Shown here: positions 1 through 5,428 of the stretch, piece by piece
How positions within the stretch are numbered: position 1 is the first letter of the stretch
How the letters are laid out: each line of letters starts with the position of its first letter
Source of the DNA: an uncultured beta proteobacterium
GTDB lineage: Bacteria; Pseudomonadota; Gammaproteobacteria; Burkholderiales; Rhodocyclaceae
Reading direction: 5' to 3'
DNA: 13,612 nucleotides
Assembly: GCA_903932755.1 (NCBI GenBank)
Contig: CAIZHL010000309.1
Location: 1 to 13,612 of the forward strand
Translations under genes and position numbers: made by a program
The notes under the pieces: generated by a model
Told to the model about the DNA's origin: nothing
Database searches by the model: none
Seen by the model: the letters and a program-made list of their open reading frames with translations, nothing else

Positions 1-513
1 ACGCTTTTGGCCGACCTGGCCATCCACCGGCTGGACCTGATCATCGCCGACCGGCCGATGCCGACCAACCTGAACGTGCGCGGCTACAGCCACCTGCTGG
101 GAGAGAGCGGCCTGACCGTGTTCGGCACCCGCGCCCTGGTAAAGAAACTGTCGGGCGACTTCCCCGCCCTGCTCGACAATGCGCCCTTCCTGCTGCCGGG
201 GGAGGACGTGGCGATCCGGCCGAAGCTGCTGCAGTGGCTCGATGCCAAGGGCGTGCGGCCGCGGATCGTCGGCGAGTTCGACGACAGCGCGCTGATGAAG
301 TCCTTCGGCCAGGCCGGTGCCGGGCTGTTCGTCGCGCCGACCGCCATCGCCGCCCATGTCTGCGAGCAATACAAGGTCGTGGAAATCGGCCGCATCGACA
401 CGGTGGTCGAACACCTCTATGCAATCAGCACCGAGCGGCGGCTGACCCATCCCGCCATCGTAGCGATCAGCAAGGCGGCGCGGCGCGACGTTTTCGCCGG
501 CACCCGGCACTGA
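1..513 (+). CDS. nhaR: LysR-family transcriptional activator, NhaR-like, C-terminal part (5' end outside window)
   Basis: The reading frame is open from the first base (codons acg ctt ttg...), so this is the 3' part of a longer gene; the TTG at position 7 is probably internal. About 170 residues remain, matching most of a LysR substrate-binding domain; the N-terminal helix-turn-helix is missing. The stretches LIIADRPMP, NVRGYSHLLGESG, LLPGEDVAIRPKL and GEFDDSALMKSFGQAG followed by a RRLTHPA motif are what I recognise from NhaR-annotated proteins of Azoarcus and Thauera. In E. coli NhaR activates the sodium/proton antiporter gene nhaA in response to Na+, but no antiporter gene is visible here, so the local target is unknown. 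The gene ends with TGA and is followed by an intergenic repeat. Assignment to the LysR family is firm; the NhaR subfamily call rests on memory of homologues. Confidence 0.8.
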   Translation, partial: TLLADLAIHRLDLIIADRPMPTNLNVRGYSHLLGESGLTVFGTRALVKKLSGDFPALLDNAPFLLPGEDVAIRPKLLQWLDAKGVRPRIVGEFDDSALMKSFGQAGAGLFVAPTAIAAHVCEQYKVVEIGRIDTVVEHLYAISTERRLTHPAIVAISKAARRDVFAGTRH

Positions 514-529
514 GCCGCCCGCGCCGCTT

Positions 530-600
530 GTCATCCCGGGCTTGACCCGGGATCCATCGATTTCCTTGCAGGCCTGGATTCCGGCTTTCGCCGGAATGAC
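530..600. repeat. Double-hairpin intergenic repeat (REP/MITE-like), 71 bp
   Basis: The element is bounded by GTCAT (530-534) and its complement ATGAC (596-600). Inside are two hairpins: CCCGGG (535-540) / CTTGA loop / CCCGGG (546-551), and ATTCCGGC (578-585) / TTTC loop / GCCGGAAT (590-597). Sequences of the form TCATCCCGGGCTTGACCCGG plus GGATTCCGGC...GCCGGAATGAC recur as dispersed intergenic repeats in many proteobacterial genomes. It lies 17 nt after the nhaR stop, so it may also fold in the mRNA end and slow or stop transcription, but there is no T-run. No transposase is associated. Confidence 0.75.
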
Positions 601-639
601 GGCAGCGCGACGGCATTCGTGCAGCTGCCGCGCCGGCGA

Positions 640-668
640 TTGTCAGGCGCCGCTTGTCCGCCTAGAAT
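640..668 (+). promoter_or_regulatory. Sigma70-type promoter for the 762-3855 operon
   Basis: TTGTCA (640-645, 5 of 6 to the -35 consensus) is separated by exactly 17 nt from TAGAAT (663-668, 5 of 6 to the -10 consensus). It lies in the gap after the dispersed repeat and points at the exported-protein operon. Transcription would start near 675, giving a leader of about 87 nt before the TTG at 762. Read from sequence only. Confidence 0.6.
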
Positions 669-732
669 TGCCCTGCGCCGCGGTCCTCGCCGATCCCGGC
701 CTACATAATTGAAACGCAGTGCGGGGGAGCAA

Positions 733-768
733 ATGCGAATCACGGGCAGCGGAGCGGAATCTTGCTGA
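733..768 (+). other. Possible 11-codon upstream ORF overlapping the start of the next gene
   Basis: ATG at 733 opens a short frame (MRITGSGAESC, stop TGA 766-768) with a purine-rich GGGGGAG at 723-729 only 3 nt upstream, which is closer than ideal for a ribosome binding site. Its stop lies just inside the TTG start (762-764) of the following gene in another frame, an arrangement that could couple translation of the two. It may also be chance, since there is no conservation evidence. The peptide shows no run of a regulatory amino acid. Confidence 0.25.
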
Positions 769-1625
769 GGCGGCGATTGATCGCCTGCCTGCTGCTGCTC
801 GGCATGCTCGCCGCGCCGGCGGCATGGGCGCAGACGACGCCGGACCCCGAACAGCAGCGCCGGCTGGCCGAACAAAAACTCAAACTGGTCGAGATGCTGG
901 TCAATTCGCCGGCCGCCCAGGCCAGCGGCGCGAGCAAGGACGCCGAGGTCGCCGGGCTGATCGAACGCAGCCGCGAACTTCTCAAGCAGGCGCGGGAATC
1001 GCTCGCCGCGCAGCGCTATCCGGAGGCGGCACAGGCGCTGGACGAAGCCCTGCGCGGCGTCTCGAAAGCCAACAGCCGGAACTCGGGCGGCCTCGCCGAC
1101 AGCGTGCAGAAGCAGCGCCTGCAGGAGATGAGCGAGCAGGTGACGACTTACCGCGCCTCGCTCGCCGAACTGGCGAAGAGCCAGAGCAGCGCCCAGGCCG
1201 TGCTGCAGCGCGTCGACGCACTGGCCGACGAGAGCCGCAAGCTCGCCGCGGCCGGACGCATGGGCGACGCCAACAAGAAAATGGCGGAGGCCTACAAGCT
1301 GGAGGTGGAGGAAATTTCCCGCCTGCGCGCCGGCCAGGAAGTGGTGATGTCGCTCAAGTTCGCCACCCCGGCCGACGAGTACGCCTACGAGCAGAAGCGC
1401 TTCAGTTCCAACGAGATCCTGGTCAGCATGATGATCGGCGAAGGCCGCGCCGAAGGCGACAAGCGGCGCATGGTCGACGGCTTCCTCAAGGAGGCCGGGC
1501 GCTTCAAGGCGGAAGCGATCGACCAGTCGATCAACAACAATTTCAAGGAGGCCGTGGCCCTCATGGAGAAAGCCGTGGCCCAACTCAACCGTGCCCTGCA
1601 GTCGATGGGCGTGCCGGTGTTCTGA
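762..1625 (+). CDS. Secreted alpha-helical protein of unknown function
   Basis: A 287-residue protein that I do not recognise as a named family. It begins with a clear Sec signal peptide: basic MLRRR, hydrophobic LIACLLLLGMLAAPAA, and a likely signal peptidase I site after AWA before QTTPD. The mature part is rich in Ala, Glu, Lys and Gln with heptad-like spacing, so it is probably all helix or coiled coil. The stretch RYPEAAQALDEALR (about residues 87-100) looks like one TPR-type helix. The TTG start is chosen because GGAG (751-754) sits 7 nt upstream and the signal peptide begins there; no in-frame ATG lies upstream. The next gene starts 1 nt after its stop, so the two are surely cotranscribed. 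A periplasmic partner or scaffold for the downstream sensor-like protein is a guess from context. Confidence 0.85.
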   Translation: MLRRRLIACLLLLGMLAAPAAWAQTTPDPEQQRRLAEQKLKLVEMLVNSPAAQASGASKDAEVAGLIERSRELLKQARESLAAQRYPEAAQALDEALRGVSKANSRNSGGLADSVQKQRLQEMSEQVTTYRASLAELAKSQSSAQAVLQRVDALADESRKLAAAGRMGDANKKMAEAYKLEVEEISRLRAGQEVVMSLKFATPADEYAYEQKRFSSNEILVSMMIGEGRAEGDKRRMVDGFLKEAGRFKAEAIDQSINNNFKEAVALMEKAVAQLNRALQSMGVPVF

Positions 1626-1626
1626 C

Positions 1627-2391
1627 ATGATGAAGTCATTGCTTCGCCTGTGGCTGGTCCTGATACTCGCGCTGACGTCGGCGGCGGTTCATGCCGATGC
1701 CGCGGCGATCAACGTCGCCGGCCAGCAGCGCATGCTGTCGCAGCGCATCGTCAAGGCCTGGTGCCAGATCGGGCTCAACGTGCTGCCGACGGTTTCCAAG
1801 GCGCAGCTCGACGATGCGCTGCGGCAGTTCGAAGTCAATCTCGAGGCGCTCGATATCGCGACGTCGACGCCCGAAGCGCGCAACGCGCTGGCCGGCCTGC
1901 GCGCCGCATGGCGGCCGCTGCGCGGCGCGGCGACGGGGGTCATCCGCCAGTCGGATGCGGCACAGCTGGATGCCCGCGCCGAAGACGTGCTGATGGCGGC
2001 GGAGCGGCTGGTGCGCATCCTGCAGGACCAGGCCACGGTGCCGGTCGGCCGCTGGATCAACCTGGCCGGGCGCCAGCGCATGCTCTCGCAGCGCCTGGTC
2101 AAGCTCTACATGCTGCAGCAGTGGCAGGTCAGCAGCGCGACGCTGCGCGACGAGATCGAACGCGTGCCCAACGAGTTCGCCGGCGCCCTGGCCAGCATGC
2201 AGCAGCGCGCCGACAACAGCCCGGAACTGCGCGCCGAACTGGACAACCTGGCGTTGCAGTGGGAATGGCTGCAGTCGGTTCTGGCCACTGAAGGCGCGGA
2301 ATCCTTCCGCCTGATCATGGCCGAGGGCGGCGAGGCGATCCTGGACCTGGCCGACCGCATCACGCTGCTTTACCTGCTGTCCGCCAAGTGA
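1627..2391 (+). CDS. Periplasmic protein with two PilJ/NarX-type P-box-like modules
   Basis: A 254-residue protein. An N-terminal signal peptide (MMKSLLRLWLVLILALTSAAVHA, likely cleaved before DAAA) is followed by two copies of the same motif: INVAGQQRMLSQR at residues 28-40 and INLAGRQRMLSQR at 144-156, 116 residues apart. This is the hallmark of the 'type IV pili methyl-accepting chemotaxis transducer N-terminal' domain (PilJ-like) and resembles the P-box with which NarX/NarQ sensors bind nitrate or nitrite. There is no internal TM segment, HAMP, kinase or methyl-accepting domain, so it is a free or lipid-associated periplasmic protein, not a complete receptor. The start at 1627 gives the signal peptide; an in-frame GTG at 1591 would add an unlikely extension. 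No clear Shine-Dalgarno is seen, and the 1-nt gap to the upstream stop suggests translational coupling. The ligand is not determined. Confidence 0.85.
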   Translation: MMKSLLRLWLVLILALTSAAVHADAAAINVAGQQRMLSQRIVKAWCQIGLNVLPTVSKAQLDDALRQFEVNLEALDIATSTPEARNALAGLRAAWRPLRGAATGVIRQSDAAQLDARAEDVLMAAERLVRILQDQATVPVGRWINLAGRQRMLSQRLVKLYMLQQWQVSSATLRDEIERVPNEFAGALASMQQRADNSPELRAELDNLALQWEWLQSVLATEGAESFRLIMAEGGEAILDLADRITLLYLLSAK

Positions 2392-2412
2392 ACGATTCCC
2401 AGGAGACCCCGG

Positions 2413-3855
2413 ATGTCCATTGACCGCCGCCATTTTTTCCAGGCCAGCGCCGCGCTCGGCGCTTCTTTTGCCTTGCCGGCGCCGCTGGTGGCCGCGACCA
2501 GTGGGAAGGAGAAGCGCATCGAGCTGGCCGCCTCGGCCTTCAGCGTGGCGCTTGATCCGGCCGATGCCGCGCGCACCGGGGTGTGGGGTTTCAACGAGCT
2601 GCTGCCGGGGCCGAAGCAGCGCTTCCGCCGCGGCGACCAGGTCCACTTTGCCGTCAGGAACGATCTGCCGCAGGACACTGCGGTGCACTGGCACGGCCTG
2701 CGCGTGCCCAACGCGATGGACGGCGTGCCGCGCGTGACGCAGCATCCGATCGCGCCCGGCGGCCGCTTCGATTACCGCTTCGAATTGCGCGATTCCGGCA
2801 CCTACTGGTACCACCCGCACCAGGCCAGCTTCGAGCAGGTTTCGCGCGGGCTCTACGGCGCGCTGATCGTCGAGGAAGAAAAGCCGCCGCAGGTGGACCG
2901 CGACGAGGTGTGGGTCATTTCGGACATCAAGCTCGACGCCCGGCGCCAGCAGGTGGAAGATTTCGGCCGCATCCTCGACATCGCCAACGACGGGCGCATC
3001 GGCAACCAGATCCTGGTCAACGGCCTGGTGGCGGGGCCGCAGCGCAAGCTCGAGGTGCGCGCCGGCGAACGGCTGCGCCTGCGCCTGATCAACGCCGCCT
3101 CGGCGCGCTTCTTCCGCCTCGCCATCGACGGCCACCAGGCGCGCATCATCGCCTTCGACGGCCAGGGCGTGACGCCGCACCCGCTGCCGGCCGACGGCCT
3201 GGCGCTGGGGCCGGGCATGCGCGTCGACCTGATCATCGACTGCATGGGCTCGCCGGGACAGAGCTTCAGCCTGCGCGACCTCGGCCGCCCGCCGGCGGCC
3301 GCGACCGTGCTCGGCACGCTGGCCTATTCGTCACAGCCGGCAGTGCGCAGCAAACCGCTGGCGTCGCCCGTGGCGCTCGCGCCCAACCGCATCGCGGAGC
3401 CGGACCTGGCCAAGGCCTCGGACCACTACATCATCTTCCAGGGCGGCATGCGCGGCACGCCGGTGATCGGCCTGGTCGACGGCAAGCCCTCGCGCATCCA
3501 GGAGATCATCGCCAAGCAGGGGCTGGCGTGGACCATTAACTACAACGCCCAGCACGAAGCGGCGCTGATGCACGAGCCGCTGCTGCAACTGCGCACCGGC
3601 GAACACGTGATGCTGCACATGGTGAACGAAACCGACTTCTTCCATCCGATGCACCTGCACGGCCACTTCTTCCGCGTGCTGGCCATCGACGGCCAGGCGA
3701 CGCCGCTGCGCGAATGGCGCGACACGGTGATCATGGCGCCGCGCCAGAGCATGGATGTCGCCTTCGTCGCCGACAACCCCGGCGAGTGGATGTACCACTG
3801 CCACATCCTCGACCATGCCGCCGGCGGCATGATGGGCACCATCGTCGTCGAATAA
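2413..3855 (+). CDS. Tat-exported multicopper oxidase (CueO/laccase-like)
   Basis: A 480-residue three-cupredoxin oxidase that couples one-electron oxidation of a substrate (Cu(I), phenols or similar) to reduction of O2 to water in the periplasm. The N-terminus MSIDRRHFFQASAALGASF is a twin-arginine signal (RR at 5-6), as expected for an enzyme exported folded with copper. All copper-ligand motifs are present: HWHG at 92-95, HPH at 134-136, HPMHLHGH at 411-418 and HCHILDH at 462-468. C463 and H411/H468 are the type 1 ligands and M473 the axial Met, with the same spacing as E. coli CueO Cys500/His505/Met510. The methionine-rich insert typical of CueO is not seen, so cuprous oxidase activity cannot be assumed. 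AGGAG (2401-2405) lies 7 nt before the ATG. Only 21 nt separate it from the P-box-like gene, so it is the last gene of that operon. Enzyme class is firm; substrate unknown. Confidence 0.93.
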   Translation: MSIDRRHFFQASAALGASFALPAPLVAATSGKEKRIELAASAFSVALDPADAARTGVWGFNELLPGPKQRFRRGDQVHFAVRNDLPQDTAVHWHGLRVPNAMDGVPRVTQHPIAPGGRFDYRFELRDSGTYWYHPHQASFEQVSRGLYGALIVEEEKPPQVDRDEVWVISDIKLDARRQQVEDFGRILDIANDGRIGNQILVNGLVAGPQRKLEVRAGERLRLRLINAASARFFRLAIDGHQARIIAFDGQGVTPHPLPADGLALGPGMRVDLIIDCMGSPGQSFSLRDLGRPPAAATVLGTLAYSSQPAVRSKPLASPVALAPNRIAEPDLAKASDHYIIFQGGMRGTPVIGLVDGKPSRIQEIIAKQGLAWTINYNAQHEAALMHEPLLQLRTGEHVMLHMVNETDFFHPMHLHGHFFRVLAIDGQATPLREWRDTVIMAPRQSMDVAFVADNPGEWMYHCHILDHAAGGMMGTIVVE

Positions 3856-3868
3856 ACCTGCATCGCCG

Positions 3869-3896
3869 CAAAAAGTCGGCGCCGGCGGGACGGCGA
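3869..3896. repeat. 28-nt repeat, copy 1 (26/28 identical to 12796-12823)
   Basis: Begins CAAAAAGTCGGCGC and ends ACGGCGA. It starts 14 nt after the multicopper oxidase stop codon. A second copy with two substitutions starts immediately after the stop of the GH17-GT2 gene. In this copy the last 14 bases form the left arm of a long inverted repeat (see the entry at 3883-3947); the second copy has no such partner arm. Confidence 0.6.
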
Positions 3897-3947
3897 GGAC
3901 TCCACTTTCCGGCTGTCGCCGATCGGCGCGGGATCGCCGTCCCGCCG
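3883..3947. terminator. Long inverted repeat after the multicopper oxidase gene; possible terminator or REP-like element
   Basis: A perfect 14-bp inverted repeat: CGGCGGGACGGCGA at 3883-3896 and TCGCCGTCCCGCCG at 3934-3947. The 37-nt loop contains a further perfect palindrome, CGCCGATCGGCG (3917-3928). The RNA would fold into a very stable branched hairpin 27 nt after the stop at 3855, which suits an end-of-operon structure. No U-tract follows (ATGTTGACATTC), so classical intrinsic termination is not shown; 3'-end protection or a dispersed palindromic repeat are alternatives. Confidence 0.45.
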
Positions 3948-3961
3948 ATGTTGACATTCGC

Positions 3962-3980
3962 AATTCTCGAAATGAGAATT
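3962..3980. promoter_or_regulatory. 19-bp inverted repeat upstream of the cassette promoter, possible operator
   Basis: AATTCTC (3962-3968), 5-nt spacer GAAAT, GAGAATT (3974-3980): seven perfectly paired bases per arm. It sits 14 nt upstream of the -35 box of the wHTH/nucleotidyltransferase promoter, in an AT-rich stretch that contrasts with the surrounding DNA. Its half-site ATTCTC/GAGAAT differs by one base from the outer half-site ATTCGC/GCGAAT of the palindrome at 4021-4044, so the same regulator might touch both. A short Fur-like site is another reading but the match is poor. Confidence 0.35.
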
Positions 3981-3994
3981 TAAAGATAAATATG

Positions 3995-4023
3995 TTGCTT
4001 TTCAATGCAGTAATCCGTATATT
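3995..4023 (+). promoter_or_regulatory. Sigma70-type promoter of the wHTH/nucleotidyltransferase cassette
   Basis: TTGCTT (3995-4000) and TATATT (4018-4023, 5 of 6 to consensus) are 17 nt apart. The predicted start near 4030 leaves a leader of about 25 nt before the ATG at 4056. The -10 hexamer overlaps the first three bases of a large palindrome, so a protein bound there would block RNA polymerase. Confidence 0.65.
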
Positions 4024-4044
4024 CGCCATTTGCAAATAGCGAAT
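4021..4044. promoter_or_regulatory. 24-bp near-perfect palindrome, probable autoregulatory operator
   Basis: Structure: ATTCGC, one mismatched base, ATTTG | CAAAT, one mismatched base, GCGAAT. Eleven of twelve base pairs are symmetric (C4027 against A4038 is the exception). It covers the end of the -10 box and the predicted transcription start, and ends 11 nt before the start codon of a gene with a helix-turn-helix-like region. Binding by that protein as a dimer to repress its own operon is the natural inference. Confidence 0.65.
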
Positions 4045-4055
4045 GAGATGTCGGC

Positions 4056-4601
4056 ATGTACCGCTCCAAGTCGAACCCGCAAGTCGTACTACGACCCCAG
4101 GATCTGGTGGTCCTGCTGCGGCTATCGCTTGAACAGGGCATGCCGCCGACCTATGCGGCCTTGGCCGGCGAACTTGGCTTGACGGCTTCAGAAGTGCATG
4201 CCGGCCTGGAGCGCAGCACATTTGCCCAGCTGGCGCGCAAGGATGCGGCGGGCAAAGCGACGGTGGTGCGCGAGGCCTTGCGCATGTTCGTCCAGCACGG
4301 GGCGCGCTACTGCTTCCCCGCAACGCGGGGCGAAATGACGCGCGGCATGCCGACGAGTTACGCGGCGGCGCCGTTGAAAGACCTGATCATGCAGCCCAAC
4401 GAACCGCCTCCCGTCTGGCCGCACAAGGCCGGCAGCGTGCGTGGCGCGGCTTTCTATCCCTTGTATCCGACGGTGCCGGATGCATCGACCCGAAATCCGG
4501 CACTGTATGAACTGCTGGTGCTGTTCGACGCGATACGCGGTGGCAGTCCGCGCGAACGCGCCATCGCCCTGCAATTGCTCGATGAGCGCCTGGCGTCATG
4601 A
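4056..4601 (+). CDS. Winged-helix-type DNA-binding protein, putative antitoxin/autoregulator of the adjacent nucleotidyltransferase
   Basis: A 181-residue protein. Residues about 14-61 look like a winged helix: RPQDLVVLLRLSLEQG is a first helix, and PTYAALAGELGLTASEVHAG (31-50) has the layout of a helix-turn-helix with the turn around GLT. The C-terminal half carries a distinctive block, ARYCFPATRGEMTRGMPTSY, then PPPVWPHKAG and a terminal helix ELLVLFDAIRGGSPRERAIA. I have seen this block in uncharacterised proteins labelled MarR-like or hypothetical that are encoded next to nucleotidyltransferases. The start follows a weak GAG-type ribosome site; the 24-bp palindrome just upstream suggests autorepression. 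Its stop overlaps the next start as ATGA (4598-4601), implying coupled translation. By analogy to AbiEi, it may be the antitoxin and repressor; this is inference, as I cannot show homology to AbiEi. Confidence 0.8.
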   Translation: MYRSKSNPQVVLRPQDLVVLLRLSLEQGMPPTYAALAGELGLTASEVHAGLERSTFAQLARKDAAGKATVVREALRMFVQHGARYCFPATRGEMTRGMPTSYAAAPLKDLIMQPNEPPPVWPHKAGSVRGAAFYPLYPTVPDASTRNPALYELLVLFDAIRGGSPRERAIALQLLDERLAS

Positions 4602-5302
4602 ACCCCAACGATCCCAATGTGGTGATGATGGAACTGGTGGCCGAGCGGCTGGGTGATGGCTTGCGCGAAGAACTGGTCTTCGTCGGCGGTGCGGTGACCG
4701 GGCTGCTGATCACCGATCCGGCGCAGCCGGCCATCCGTCCGACCGAAGACGTGGACCTGATTGTGAAGGCAAGCGTACGCGCCGATTATGCGCATGTTGA
4801 AGAAGCCTTGCGTGCGCAGGGCTTCGTCAATGACATCAGCAAGGATGCGCCCATCTGCCGCTGGCGCGTCGGTGCCGTCACGGTCGATGTGATGCCGACC
4901 CTGAAGGAAATCCTTGGCTTCTCGAATCGCTGGTATCCCCTGGCGCTGGCGACCGCCCGCACAACGCCCCTGCCGAGCGGCATGGTCATTCGACTGATTA
5001 CGGCGCCGGTATTCCTTGCAACCAAATTTGAAGCTTTCGCCGACCGCGGGAAGAACGATTATCTTTTCAGCCACGATCTGGGCGATCTGATTTCCGTCAT
5101 CGACGGGCGCGATGAACTCCTGGCCGAGTGCGGGCAGCTTGATGGTGACCTGCGAGGCTATCTGAGCAGCCGTGTCGGGCGTCTGCTCGCGACGCCGGCA
5201 TTTCTCGAAGCCCTGCCCGGGCACCTGCCGGGCGATGCCGCCAGCCAGGCCCGGCTGCCCGATCTTGAAGACAAACTGCGCCTGCTGGCAAAACTGGACT
5301 GA
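4598..5302 (+). CDS. MNT/AbiEii-like nucleotidyltransferase, putative toxin or effector
   Basis: A 234-residue protein of the DNA polymerase beta-like nucleotidyltransferase superfamily. The core is FVGGAVTGLL (GG at 30-31) followed by TEDVDLIV with the metal-binding pair D51 and D53. A third carboxylate is likely D97 in VTVDVMPTL. The later segment ATKFEAFADRGK...SHDLGDLISVIDG (K143, D160, D163) resembles the conserved Lys/Asp region of AbiEii/AbiGii-type enzymes, which transfer nucleotides to tRNA or other targets. All catalytic residues appear intact, so the protein should be active. It starts inside the stop of the DNA-binding gene (ATGA) with no other promoter visible. The pair is flanked by unrelated metabolic genes, as expected of a mobile defence or toxin-antitoxin cassette. 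Target and toxicity are unproven; a housekeeping nucleotide-transfer role is possible. Confidence 0.82.
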   Translation: MNPNDPNVVMMELVAERLGDGLREELVFVGGAVTGLLITDPAQPAIRPTEDVDLIVKASVRADYAHVEEALRAQGFVNDISKDAPICRWRVGAVTVDVMPTLKEILGFSNRWYPLALATARTTPLPSGMVIRLITAPVFLATKFEAFADRGKNDYLFSHDLGDLISVIDGRDELLAECGQLDGDLRGYLSSRVGRLLATPAFLEALPGHLPGDAASQARLPDLEDKLRLLAKLD

Positions 5303-5377
5303 CCATGCAATAGGGAATCTTCCGGCGCCTTGCCGGTCCATCGCGGGTCAGGAGATGTCGCGTCCCGATGGCTTCAA

Positions 5378-5406
5378 TTGACGGCAACTTTCCGGCACGT
5401 GATACT
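5378..5406 (+). promoter_or_regulatory. Possible promoter of the methyltransferase-sulfatase operon
   Basis: TTGACG (5378-5383, 5 of 6 to the -35 consensus) and GATACT (5401-5406, 4 of 6 to the -10) are 17 nt apart. Predicted start near 5413 gives a very short leader before ATG 5429. If real, it excludes upstream in-frame starts such as TTG 5330. The 126-nt gap (5303-5428) also holds a small CCGGC/GCCGG hairpin (5322-5336) without a T-run. Confidence 0.45.
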
Positions 5407-5428
5407 CAACGCAGCAACGACTCCCCCC

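Noticed and set aside
1636..3180. 514-codon minus-strand open frame
   Set aside because: Lies opposite the P-box-like and multicopper oxidase genes, both of which have intact motifs and export signals; composition is that of an antisense frame.
3962..3990. Fur box upstream of the cassette
   Set aside because: The AATGAGAAT word is suggestive, but the site does not show the repeated GATAAT hexamers of a Fur box; reported only as an inverted repeat.
5322..5336. CCGGC/GCCGG hairpin after the nucleotidyltransferase as a terminator
   Set aside because: Only five base pairs and no T-run; too weak to call.
5330..5428. Longer methyltransferase start at TTG 5330 (or GTG 5399)
   Set aside because: No ribosome site at 5330, and a TTGACG-17-GATACT promoter-like element lies inside the extension; the extra residues look non-conserved.
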